DNA from: Allosphingosinicella sp.
Lineage (GTDB): Bacteria; Pseudomonadota; Alphaproteobacteria; Sphingomonadales; Sphingomonadaceae
DNA: 8,298 bases
Direction of reading: 5' to 3'
NCBI GenBank assembly: GCA_030146745.1
Contig: JASLBD010000435.1
Location: 1-8,298 of the forward strand
The notes below the pieces were generated by a model. The model searched no databases, had not been told where the DNA came from, and worked only from the letters and a program-made list of their open reading frames with translations. Numbering within the stretch: position 1 is the first letter of the stretch; every line of letters starts with the position of its first letter. Below are positions 1 through 8,297 of this stretch, piece after piece. The position numbers and the translations under genes are program-made.

Positions 1-699
1 ACGGCCCTGCTCGCCGCCCTGTTCGTCCTCGTCACGCTGCGCCCCGGCACGCCCACCGGCGAAAGCCCGCTGGTCCGCCGCCTCGTCTACGTCTGGATCG
101 CCCAGAACGTCGTCCTCGTCGCCTCCACCATGCTTCGGACCTTCGACTATATCGAGGCTTATTCGCTGACCCGGCTGAGGATCGCCGCCCTGGTCTGGAT
201 GGCGCTGGTGGCGGTGGGCCTCGTCCTCATCTGCGTCCGCCTCTGGCGCCGCAAGAGCGGCCCCTGGCTGATCAACGCCAACCTCGCCGCCGCTCTGATC
301 GCACTGACCGTCTGCTCGGCCGTCGATCTCGGCGCCGTCGCCGCCCGCTGGAACGTCCGCCACGCCCGCGAGGCCGGCGGCGCCGGGGTCCGGCTCGACC
401 TTTGCTACCTCAATGAACTCGGCCCCTCCGCTTTGCTTCCCCTCATCGAGCTGGAGAGCCGTCCGATCGCCCCCCGCTTCCGCGAGCGGGTGAGCTGGAC
501 GCGCAACCTGATCATGGACCGTCTCGCCACTTCCCAGTCCGACTGGCACGGCTGGACGTTCCGCAACGCCCGCCGCTCGGCCGAGGCCAGGAGTCTGCTG
601 GCCGAGCGCCGCCTGCCCCGCTTCTCGGCCGACATCCGCGGCTGCGACGGCCGGCGGGTGGCCGTTCCAGGCTTTGACACGCCACGCCCGGGGATGTGA
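1..699 (+). CDS. DUF4153/DUF4173-type multi-pass membrane protein, 5'-truncated
   Basis: The open frame runs in from the left edge, so only the last 232 residues are visible; the first ATG inside the window (130) is internal. The fragment has hydrophobic stretches at about residues 1-13, 30-44, 59-81 and 93-115, with Arg/Lys-rich loops after the third (RRKSG), followed by a soluble tail of about 110 residues. The tail carries a DLCYLNELGPSALLPLIELE segment and a DWHGWTFRNARR segment, which I recall from the C-terminal ends of DUF4153/DUF4173 membrane proteins in sphingomonads. The biochemical role of that family is not known to me. It stops 1 nt before the response regulator and is very likely co-transcribed with it, which suggests, by inference only, an accessory membrane part of the same signalling unit. 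Which of the two DUF families fits best cannot be settled by eye. Confidence 0.72.
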   Translation, partial: TALLAALFVLVTLRPGTPTGESPLVRRLVYVWIAQNVVLVASTMLRTFDYIEAYSLTRLRIAALVWMALVAVGLVLICVRLWRRKSGPWLINANLAAALIALTVCSAVDLGAVAARWNVRHAREAGGAGVRLDLCYLNELGPSALLPLIELESRPIAPRFRERVSWTRNLIMDRLATSQSDWHGWTFRNARRSAEARSLLAERRLPRFSADIRGCDGRRVAVPGFDTPRPGM

Positions 700-700
700 C

Positions 701-1417
701 ATGTACGCGATGAGCCACAAGATCCTCGTCGTCGACGACGACGCCCATATCCGCCAGCTGCTCGCCTTCGCGCTCGGCAAGGCGGGGATGAAGACCACCG
801 AAGCCGGGGACGGCGAGGCGGCGCTCAAGGAGGTCGAGCGCGAGCGGCCCGACCTCATCGTCCTCGACATCAACATGCCGCGGATGGACGGCCTCGAAGT
901 CTGCCGCCGGCTGCGTGCCGAGGGCGATTTGCCCATCCTCTTCCTCTCCTCGCGCGACGACGAGATCGACCGGGTGCTGGGCCTCGAGCTCGGCGGCGAC
1001 GATTATGTCGTCAAACCCTTCTCCCCCCGCGAAGTCGTCGCCCGGGTCAGCGCCATCCTCAAGCGCGGCGGCCGCGCGCTTGCCGAGGCGGGTCCGAAGG
1101 CGGCGCTGGGCCACAACCGGCTGCGCCTCGATCCGGAAGCCTGGGAGGCGCATTGGGACGATGCCCAGGTGCCGGTCACCGTCACCGAGTTCCAGCTCCT
1201 CCAGCTGCTCGCCAGCCTGCCCTCCAAGGTCTTCACCCGCGACGCCATCATCGACCGGCTCCACGGCCCCGGCTTCGCCATCACCGACCGCACGATCGAC
1301 AGCCACATCCGAAACCTGCGCGCCAAGTTCGCGAGCCTGGGCGGAGGCGACCTGGTCGAGACCCGCGCCGGCATCGGCTACCGGATCGGCCGCTGCCTCG
1401 GGCAGGATCCCGCTTGA
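701..1417 (+). CDS. OmpR/PhoB-family response regulator
   Basis: This is a two-domain DNA-binding response regulator of 238 residues, the usual length for the family. The receiver domain spans about residues 5-122: acidic pocket D12-D13-D14, phosphoacceptor D56 (VLDINMPRMDG), S83 in place of the commoner Thr switch residue, and K105 in the KPF motif. The winged-helix domain spans about 135-232, with the TDRTIDSHIRNLR recognition-helix region (195-207) and the terminal GIGYRIG hairpin (224-230). ATG 701 is chosen because GGGGA at 690-694 lies 6 nt upstream; ATG 710 (MSHKILVVDD) would sit 15 nt away but is a possible alternative, and TTG 674 would overlap the upstream gene. It follows the membrane gene by 1 nt and overlaps the kinase by 4 nt, so its partner kinase is almost certainly the next gene. 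Target promoters are unknown. Confidence 0.95.
   Translation: MYAMSHKILVVDDDAHIRQLLAFALGKAGMKTTEAGDGEAALKEVERERPDLIVLDINMPRMDGLEVCRRLRAEGDLPILFLSSRDDEIDRVLGLELGGDDYVVKPFSPREVVARVSAILKRGGRALAEAGPKAALGHNRLRLDPEAWEAHWDDAQVPVTVTEFQLLQLLASLPSKVFTRDAIIDRLHGPGFAITDRTIDSHIRNLRAKFASLGGGDLVETRAGIGYRIGRCLGQDPA
1404..1407 (+). promoter_or_regulatory. Shine-Dalgarno supporting the TTG start of the histidine kinase
   Basis: AGGA lies 6 nt upstream of TTG 1414, inside the last codons of the response regulator gene. It supports initiation at a TTG overlapping the upstream TGA (TTGA), because no ATG or GTG is better placed before the first membrane helix. Confidence 0.6.
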
Positions 1418-2976
1418 TCCGACCGCTGAAGGATTATGCCAAGCGCCACTGGCCGGCGCTCAGGCTTCGCACCCTGCTCTTCCTCACCTTGCTGTTCGTC
1501 GCGGCCTTGCCCGGAATCGGCGCGGTCTTCCTCCGGGTCTACGAGAACACGCTCGTCCAGCAGACCGAAGCCGAGCTGATCGCCCAGGGCGCGGTGCTGG
1601 CCGGCGCCTATCGCGCCGCCTGGCCGGAACCCTTCACCGACCCGCCGCCGGGGCCGCTCAATCCCGAGCGTCCCACCATCGACCTGCGCTCGATGCCGGT
1701 GCTCGCCGCCCAGCCGGACGCGCGGCCGGCGCGCCGGCCTCCCGGCCCCGGCGCCGCCAGGGCGGCCGCGGCGCTGAAGCCGGTGGTGGTCGACACGGCC
1801 CGGACGACCCTCGCATCGGTTCGGCTGATGGACGCGCGCGGCACCGTGGTGCTCGGACGGGGCGATATCGGCCGAAGCTACGCCCACCTGCCCGAAGTCG
1901 CCGCCGCGGCGACCGGCCAGACCCGCACCGTGCTTCGCGAACGCGGCGACTACCGGCCGCGCTACGCGCTCGAATGGCTGAGCCGGGCGTCGAACATCCG
2001 GGTCCATTACGTCCGACCGATCGTCGCCGGCGGCGAGGTCATCGGGCTGCTCATGCTGAGCCGGAGCCCGCGCGGCCTGTTCCTCGGAATCTATCAGGAT
2101 CGGGGCAAGATCGCGCTCGGCGTCGCCCTCATCTTCCTGACCCTGCTGGTGCTCGCCGGCCTGCTCTCGCGCGGCATCTCGCAGCCGATCGAGGCCTTGA
2201 GCGAGGCGACCCAGAACGTCGCGCGCGGGGCGGTGGCGGTGCCTGAGCCGCCGCCGACCGCGGCGATCGAGATCCGCAACCTCTACGTCAACTTCGCCCT
2301 CATGGCGGACAGGATCGAGCGGCGCTCGCGCTATCTCAAGGACTTCGCCGCCGCAGTCAGCCATGAGCTCAAGACTCCCATTACCGGCATCAAGGGCGTG
2401 CTCGAGCTGCTCGCCGAGCATCCGGAGATGAGCGACGAGGAGCGCCGCCGCTTCCTTTCCAACGCCGGCGCCGACGCGGATCGCCTGTCGCATTTGCTTC
2501 GCCGGCTGCTCGACCTCGCCCGCGCCGACATGGCGGTCGCGCCCGAGGACGCTGCAAGCGTCGTCGGTCCGGCAGCGCTGAAGGTTGCCGACGCGCACCG
2601 TCGCAGCGAATTTCGAGTCGATGCGGATCTCGCCGGCCTGCCGCCGGTCACGGCACCGCCCGAGTTGCTGGAGTCGGTGCTCGAGACGCTGGTCGAGAAC
2701 AGCCGCCAGGCGGGGGCGGCGCGCGTGTCCATCGAGGGCAACGTCAGCCGCGGCCAGGTCCGGCTGCGCGTGTCCGATGACGGTCCGGGCGTACCGCCCG
2801 CCGATCGCGAGCGCATCTTCGAACCCTTCCACACCGGCCGGCGCAGCGAAGGCGGATCGGGGCTCGGCCTTTCCATCGCTAGGTCGCTTCTCGCTTCCTG
2901 CGGGGGGACGATCGTCAGCCTGGACGTGAAGCAGGGAGCGGCCTTCGAGCTGATGTTGCCAGCAGCAAAACGGTAG
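1414..2976 (+). CDS. Membrane-bound HAMP sensor histidine kinase
   Basis: This inner-membrane sensor kinase of 520 residues is the likely phosphodonor for the response regulator just upstream. TM1 is at about residues 20-40, a periplasmic sensor region at 41-230, TM2 at 232-253 and a HAMP linker at 254-305. The HisKA domain has the H-box SHELKTP with phosphorylated H317. The HATPase domain has N429 (N-box, VENSRQAG), DDGPG at 455-459 (G1), the EPFHTG F-box and GGSGLGL at 480-486 (G2), so all catalytic motifs look intact. The start is TTG 1414 in a TTGA overlap with the regulator stop; the upstream in-frame extension lies within the regulator and reads as Arg/Pro-rich noise. The sensor region contains an Arg/Pro/Ala-rich stretch at about 104-126 and matches no ligand-binding fold I can name. 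The H-box loosely resembles CreC-type kinases, but the signal is unknown. Confidence 0.93.
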   Translation: MIRPLKDYAKRHWPALRLRTLLFLTLLFVAALPGIGAVFLRVYENTLVQQTEAELIAQGAVLAGAYRAAWPEPFTDPPPGPLNPERPTIDLRSMPVLAAQPDARPARRPPGPGAARAAAALKPVVVDTARTTLASVRLMDARGTVVLGRGDIGRSYAHLPEVAAAATGQTRTVLRERGDYRPRYALEWLSRASNIRVHYVRPIVAGGEVIGLLMLSRSPRGLFLGIYQDRGKIALGVALIFLTLLVLAGLLSRGISQPIEALSEATQNVARGAVAVPEPPPTAAIEIRNLYVNFALMADRIERRSRYLKDFAAAVSHELKTPITGIKGVLELLAEHPEMSDEERRRFLSNAGADADRLSHLLRRLLDLARADMAVAPEDAASVVGPAALKVADAHRRSEFRVDADLAGLPPVTAPPELLESVLETLVENSRQAGAARVSIEGNVSRGQVRLRVSDDGPGVPPADRERIFEPFHTGRRSEGGSGLGLSIARSLLASCGGTIVSLDVKQGAAFELMLPAAKR

Positions 2977-2993
2977 ATTCGCAGCCGGCAGCG

Positions 2994-3011
2994 GCGTGAC
3001 GGGCGTCACGC
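2994..3011 (+). promoter_or_regulatory. Perfect 7-bp dyad (operator or weak terminator)
   Basis: GCGTGAC-GGGC-GTCACGC is a perfect 7-bp inverted repeat with a 4-nt centre. It lies 17 nt after the kinase stop and about 65 nt before the lipoprotein start. No T-run follows, so it is not a textbook intrinsic terminator. It could be a terminator stem, a dimeric regulator site, or chance in GC-rich DNA. No convincing -35/-10 pair was found between it and the lipoprotein gene. Confidence 0.35.
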
Positions 3012-3064
3012 GAATAGGCCTCGACCTTTCGTATTGAGAAGATCAGTATCCGATCCACTCGGGT

Positions 3065-3073
3065 GGGGGAGGA
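3065..3073 (+). promoter_or_regulatory. Strong Shine-Dalgarno fixing the lipoprotein start at GTG 3078
   Basis: GGGGGAGGA ends 4 nt before GTG 3078. It favours this start over GTG 3063, which would lie at the edge of the purine tract and add the acidic residues GEDD before the signal peptide, and over ATG 3096, which would remove the basic n-region. Confidence 0.65.
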
Positions 3074-3077
3074 CGAT

Positions 3078-4094
3078 GTGCCTGGACGCTTGATCATGAC
3101 TTTCGCCGGCGCGGCGCTGCTCGGCGGGTGCGCCGCGGCGCCGCTGGCGCCCGCGACCACGCTCGCCGACGCCGGGCTCAAGGCCACCGGCAGCTTCAGC
3201 GCCGAGGTCAGGAACGTCGCCACCCAGCTTCGCGAGGCCGATGCCGCCGACAGCTTCACCCGCACCTGGGAACAATGCCAGAGCCCGGCGCCGGGGGCCT
3301 GCGTCCCCTCCGTCAGCCCGGAGCGCCTCTCGATCCAGCGTAACGGGCTGGCGGATGTCGTGGACCTTCGGGCGAGGGCGATCGATCAGCTCGGCGGCGC
3401 CTATGCCGCGCTCAAGCAGGAAGCGTCCTACGACCAGAGCACCGACCTCCAGGGCGCGACCCAGTCCGCGATCGATTCGGCGAACAGCTTCGGTCAGGCC
3501 GCCGCCGCTCTGAACCGGGGCAAGCGCTTCATTCCGGCGGTCCCCGGCGACGTCGGAGCGCTGCTGGACTTCGGCTTCGGGGCGCTTGGCGAGCGTCTCC
3601 AGCGCAAGCGGATCCTGCGCGCCAATCGCGAGATCGCCCAGGCGGTCCTTCAGCTCCGCAACGGCATGCAGAACGAGCTGGAAGTGTTCCTGACGCTCGA
3701 CGACTATCTGGTCGGCAAGCGGGCCGCGGCCCGATTGGTCTTCTACGACGCCAAGCTGACCTCGCCGATGACGATCATGACCCCGCTCGCCGAGCAGCTC
3801 GACGTCACCCTGGTTCCCGATGCCGAGAGCACGATCGCCGGCAGCGAGGCGCTTCGGACGGCCCTCAGGGCGACGATGATGGCCAATTCGAGGGTCGAGG
3901 TGCTGGAAGCCCAGGGCCGCTATCGAGCGGGCATCGCCGGCCTCGACGCCCTTCTGCGCCAGCACCGGGAGCTCGAGACGAAGAAGAGCGTGACGGTGGG
4001 TGACGTCGAGCGGATCATCGACCAGCTCAACGCCTCGCTCGCCAAATACGCCACCCAGGCACCACCGCCGCCGCCGCCACAGCAGGGGAATTGA
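3078..4094 (+). CDS. Predicted outer-membrane lipoprotein, unknown function
   Basis: The 338-residue product starts with a lipoprotein signal: a short basic n-region (PGR), a hydrophobic core (LIMTFAGAALL) and a lipobox LGGC with C18 as the lipidated residue. The next residue is Ala, not Asp, so by the enterobacterial Lol rule it would go to the outer membrane. The mature part looks mostly helical and Ala/Arg/Glu/Leu-rich. C67 and C75 lie in a short loop (CQSPAPGAC) and could form a disulfide. A glycine-containing stretch FGFGALGERLQRKRILRANREIAQ lies mid-protein. The C-terminus ends in a low-complexity APPPPPPQQGN tail. I do not recognise a family. The stop codon is 5 nt before the next start, so the two are likely one transcription unit. 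It follows the two-component operon by about 100 bp in the same direction and could belong to its regulon, but nothing in the sequence proves that. Confidence 0.82.
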   Translation: MPGRLIMTFAGAALLGGCAAAPLAPATTLADAGLKATGSFSAEVRNVATQLREADAADSFTRTWEQCQSPAPGACVPSVSPERLSIQRNGLADVVDLRARAIDQLGGAYAALKQEASYDQSTDLQGATQSAIDSANSFGQAAAALNRGKRFIPAVPGDVGALLDFGFGALGERLQRKRILRANREIAQAVLQLRNGMQNELEVFLTLDDYLVGKRAAARLVFYDAKLTSPMTIMTPLAEQLDVTLVPDAESTIAGSEALRTALRATMMANSRVEVLEAQGRYRAGIAGLDALLRQHRELETKKSVTVGDVERIIDQLNASLAKYATQAPPPPPPQQGN

Positions 4095-4099
4095 GAGCC

Positions 4100-4447
4100 A
4101 TGCCCAGCACCGCGAACCAGAGGCTCACCGTAATCTACAATGCCTACAAGATCGCCTTCGCCCGGCGCGCCTCCGACTTGAGGGAAGCGACGACGGCGGA
4201 GCAGGTTCACGCCATCATGGCCAATGTCGACGCGCTGGAAGGCAGCTATCTCGACGCCGCCCGGCAATCCCTCGACGCCACCGGGCCGGACATCGAGGCC
4301 TGCTACCAGGCGGCCCTGTCCACCACCGCCGCGGTCGAGCGCGCCTACGCGCAGGGCAAGGCGCTCGCCGAGCGGATCACCGCCGTGTCCGGGGTGGTGG
4401 CGGCCGTCGGCAATCTGGTGACGAAGGCCGCCGGGATGGCGGTATAG
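4100..4447 (+). CDS. Small helix-rich protein, unknown function
   Basis: This gene encodes 115 residues with no signal peptide. The composition (Ala-rich, regularly spaced charges, a single Cys in EACYQAAL, few Gly/Pro) suggests a helical bundle or coiled-coil protein. The last 20 or so residues (AVSGVVAAVGNLVTKAAGMAV) are hydrophobic to amphipathic and could dock on a membrane or a partner. ATG 4100 is chosen, with AGGGGA at 4084-4089 about 10 nt upstream; TTG 4091, which overlaps the upstream TGA, is possible but too close to that site. It lies 5 nt after the lipoprotein gene, so coupled translation and a joint function are likely. I recognise no family. Its stop is 5 nt before a 133-bp palindromic repeat that separates it from the opposing carboxylase gene. 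Confidence 0.75.
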   Translation: MPSTANQRLTVIYNAYKIAFARRASDLREATTAEQVHAIMANVDALEGSYLDAARQSLDATGPDIEACYQAALSTTAAVERAYAQGKALAERITAVSGVVAAVGNLVTKAAGMAV

Positions 4448-4452
4448 CTGCA

Positions 4453-4585
4453 TAATTCCTCCCCGGCATTTGCCGGGGAGGGGGACCGCGCAAAGCGCGG
4501 TGGAGGGGTTCTTGCTGACTCAGAAAGAACCCCTCCACCAGGCTTCGCCTGGTCCCCCTCCCCGCGAAACCGCGGGGAGGAATTA
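4453..4585. repeat. 133-bp palindromic intergenic element with four side hairpins; probable two-way terminator
   Basis: The element is symmetric about base 4519. Three blocks pair perfectly across the centre: 4453-4465 with 4573-4585 (13 bp, TAATTCCTCCCCG), 4479-4487 with 4551-4559 (9 bp, AGGGGGACC), and 4499-4513 with 4525-4539 (15 bp, GGTGGAGGGGTTCTT). CTGACTCAG lies at the centre. The segments between do not pair across the centre but fold on themselves: 4461-4478 (CCCCGGCA/TGCCGGGG), 4486-4500 (CCGCGC-AAA-GCGCGG), 4537-4553 (ACCAGGC-TTC-GCCTGGT) and 4560-4577 (CCCCGCG/CGCGGGG). It fills nearly all the space between two convergent genes. I recall similar CTCCCC...GGTGGAGGGG elements as common intergenic repeats in sphingomonads and other alphaproteobacteria. 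It has no coding potential. Confidence 0.88.
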
Positions 4586-4593
4586 GCGGCCTC

Positions 4594-6591
<1,998 letters not shown>

Positions 6592-6602
6592 GCGGCCTAC
6601 CT

Positions 6603-6689
6603 CGTCGTGCCGGACTCGATCCGGCATCCACCTCGAACTTGCGGAGCGGTCGTAGTGAAGGTGGATCCCGGATCAAGACCGGGGTGACG
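6603..6689. repeat. Inverted palindromic repeat in the pccA leader
   Basis: Two 31-nt arms, 6603-6633 and 6659-6689, are inverted copies identical at 25 of 31 positions by my count, with a 25-nt spacer. Each arm also folds on itself: left TGCCGGA/TCCGGCA (6608-6626), right CCCGG/CCGGG (6667-6683). The core, of the type CCGGA-YTYGATCC-GG, resembles a repeat I recall as widespread in alphaproteobacterial intergenic regions. It lies between the small membrane protein gene and pccA on the minus strand, so it should be transcribed in the operon mRNA. Its left end overlaps the pccA Shine-Dalgarno at 6600-6603. Confidence 0.8.
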
Positions 6690-6732
6690 GCGGGGACTTT
6701 TCATTCCTCCACCCGGTGTGGCTCGGCCGCGA

Positions 6733-7095
6733 TCATCTGGCGAGCGCCTTGCCGAAGAGGAAAAGGAACATCCCGACTCCCAGGCACAAGATCGCCGGCG
6801 CCACCTTGCGGTACAGGTCGACCCGCTTCGGCTCTTCTCCGTGGAAATGGGCCCTCGCGATCTCGCCGGAGGCGGTGAAGGAGACGACCCCCGCGAGCGT
6901 CACCACGCCGATCACCATCAGGACGGTCTGCAGCTTCATCCCGGCGCCCCGGTCGGTCTGAGACAGGGTGAGGATACCGCCGAGTATCAGCAACGACAAA
7001 GTCGTCAGATGCTTGAAGTAATCGTAGAGGACGAGATCGCCCTGCCGGTGCGGCGCCTCGGAGGCGAGCAAATTGCCTTCGTCGTCCTCGCTCAC
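6733..7095 (-). CDS. Small three-helix inner-membrane protein in the propionate operon, unknown function
   Basis: The 120-residue product has an acidic N-terminal part ([12 protein letters not shown]), then three hydrophobic helices at about residues 30-46, 55-75 and 97-116. A short loop between helices 2 and 3 ([22 protein letters not shown]) contains two His and several charges. I do not recognise the family; no catalytic motif is evident. The start is GTG 7095, which overlaps the mutase TGA in a GTGA arrangement. GGAGGA (7110-7105) lies 9 nt upstream within the mutase gene, a clear sign of translational coupling. Placement between the mutase and carboxylase genes suggests a link with propionyl-CoA metabolism or simply co-transcription; a transport or membrane-anchoring role would be a guess. 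Confidence 0.8.
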   Translation of the reverse strand: MSEDDEGNLLASEAPHRQGDLVLYDYFKHLTTLSLLILGGILTLSQTDRGAGMKLQTVLMVIGVVTLAGVVSFTASGEIARAHFHGEEPKRVDLYRKVAPAILCLGVGMFLFLFGKALAR

Positions 7096-8297
7096 TCTGC
7101 GGCTTCCTCCAGCGGGGGCATGTTGTGGCCAAGGAGCTTGAGCACCTCGCCCGCCGCGTCAACCAGGTTGGTACCGGGGCCGAAGATCGCCTGGACCCCA
7201 GCCTCGCGGAGCATGTCGTAATCCTGGGCGGGGATGACCCCTCCGACCACCACCTTGATGTCCGGCCGGCCCATGTCGCGCAGATGCCCGATCAGCTCCG
7301 GGACCAGGGTCTTGTGGCCGGCGGCGAGGCTCGACGCCCCGACCAGGTCGACATCCTTCTCCACCGCGAGCCGGGCGCTTTCCTCCGGCGTCTGGAAAAG
7401 CGGCCCGGGCACCACCTCGAATCCGAGGTCGGCGAAGGCGGAGGCGACGAGGTTGGCGCCGCGGTCGTGGCCGTCCTGGCCCATCTTGGCGACCAGCATC
7501 CGCGGCTTGCGCCCCAGCCGCCGCTCGACCGCCGCGACGCCCTCGCCCGCTCGGTCCCAGCGCGGATCGCCCTCATAGGCGCCTCCGTAAATCCCCTTCA
7601 CCGGCTCCGGGGTCGTGCCGTAGCGGCCGAAAACGTCCTCCAGCGCCTGGCTGATCTCGCCCAGCGTCGCCCGTGCCCGAGCCGCCTCGACCGACAGGGC
7701 GAGCAGATTGGAATCGCCCTTCGCGCCTTCCCGAAGCGCGTCCAGGGCCGCCGTCGTCGCAGCCTCGTCGCGCCCCGAGCGAACTTTGGCGAGCCGGGCC
7801 ACCTGTCCGGCGCGGACCTTGTCGTTGTCGATCTGGAGGATGTCGAGATGCGCCTCGTCCTCCAGCCGGTAGCGGTTGACCCAGTCGATCCCGTCCTCGC
7901 CCCGGTCCGCGCGCGCCGCCCGGGCCGCCGCCGCTTCCTCGATCCGACGCTTCGGCAGTCCTTCGGCGACTGCGGCCGTCATTCCGCCCATCGCCTCGAC
8001 CTCCTCGATCAGGGCCCAGGCCTTGTCGGCCAGCTCCTTCGTCAGGCTCTCGATGAAGTACGACCCGCCGAGCGGATCGGCGACGTTGGTGATCCCGCTC
8101 TCCTCGGCGAGGACGAGCTGCGTGTTGCGGGCGATCCGCGCCGAGAAATCGGTGGGGAGCGCGATCGCCTCGTCGAAGCTGTTGGTGTGGAGCGACTGGG
8201 TGCCGCCGAGCACTGCCGCCATCGCCTCGATCGTCGTTCGCACGATGTTGTTGTAGGGGTCCTGTTCGGTGAGCGACACGCCGGACGTCTGGCAATG
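7092..8297 (-). CDS. scpA: Methylmalonyl-CoA mutase, large B12-binding subunit, 5'-truncated
   Basis: The last 401 residues are visible; the frame continues past the right edge, so roughly 310-330 N-terminal residues, most of the substrate-binding barrel, are missing. The enzyme isomerises methylmalonyl-CoA to succinyl-CoA using adenosylcobalamin. The visible part begins with [20 protein letters not shown], a hallmark of the barrel, followed by the [14 protein letters not shown] and [13 protein letters not shown] segments. The C-terminal cobalamin domain has [18 protein letters not shown], with the B12-ligating His (DxHxxG) encoded at 7467-7469, then the GxSSLAAGH and GGVIP segments typical of the Rossmann-like B12 fold. 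It could equally be named mcm or mutB. It appears to be the first visible gene of the minus-strand operon; its GTGA overlap couples it to the next gene. No disruption is seen. Confidence 0.95.
   Translation of the reverse strand, partial: HCQTSGVSLTEQDPYNNIVRTTIEAMAAVLGGTQSLHTNSFDEAIALPTDFSARIARNTQLVLAEESGITNVADPLGGSYFIESLTKELADKAWALIEEVEAMGGMTAAVAEGLPKRRIEEAAAARAARADRGEDGIDWVNRYRLEDEAHLDILQIDNDKVRAGQVARLAKVRSGRDEAATTAALDALREGAKGDSNLLALSVEAARARATLGEISQALEDVFGRYGTTPEPVKGIYGGAYEGDPRWDRAGEGVAAVERRLGRKPRMLVAKMGQDGHDRGANLVASAFADLGFEVVPGPLFQTPEESARLAVEKDVDLVGASSLAAGHKTLVPELIGHLRDMGRPDIKVVVGGVIPAQDYDMLREAGVQAIFGPGTNLVDAAGEVLKLLGHNMPPLEEAAE
7105..7110 (-). promoter_or_regulatory. Shine-Dalgarno inside the mutase gene for the coupled membrane protein
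   Basis: On the minus strand GGAGGA is followed after 9 nt by GTG 7095. It lies within the last codons of the mutase gene and decides the GTG start at the GTGA overlap. Confidence 0.65.

Noticed and set aside
674..700. Upstream TTG start for the response regulator
   Set aside because: It would overlap the preceding gene and add nine residues without homology to the family; ATG 701 has a properly spaced GGGGA.
915..2246. Plus-strand frame of 443 codons overlapping the regulator and kinase
   Set aside because: Out-of-frame Pro/Arg/Ser/Ala-rich translation over two clearly identified genes.
1378..3009. Open frame of 543 codons on the minus strand opposite the histidine kinase
   Set aside because: The kinase on the plus strand has all catalytic motifs; the reverse frame reads as low-complexity Arg/Gly/Glu sequence with no recognisable domain.
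3019..3077. Sigma70-like promoter before the lipoprotein gene (TTGAGA near 3034)
   Set aside because: No -10 element with acceptable spacing follows, so a promoter cannot be supported from sequence alone.
3006..3965. Open frame of 319 codons on the minus strand opposite the lipoprotein gene
   Set aside because: The plus-strand frame has a lipoprotein signal, a strong Shine-Dalgarno and tight spacing to its neighbour. The reverse frame has none of these and looks like a complement artefact.
4000..4455. Plus-strand frame of 151 codons overlapping the lipoprotein end and the small protein
   Set aside because: Composition is Arg/His/Gly-rich, typical of an out-of-frame reading, and it would overlap two better-supported genes.
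4453..4585. CRISPR repeat or insertion-sequence remnant
   Set aside because: There is one symmetric palindrome with no spaced direct repeats and no transposase reading frame or target duplication visible.
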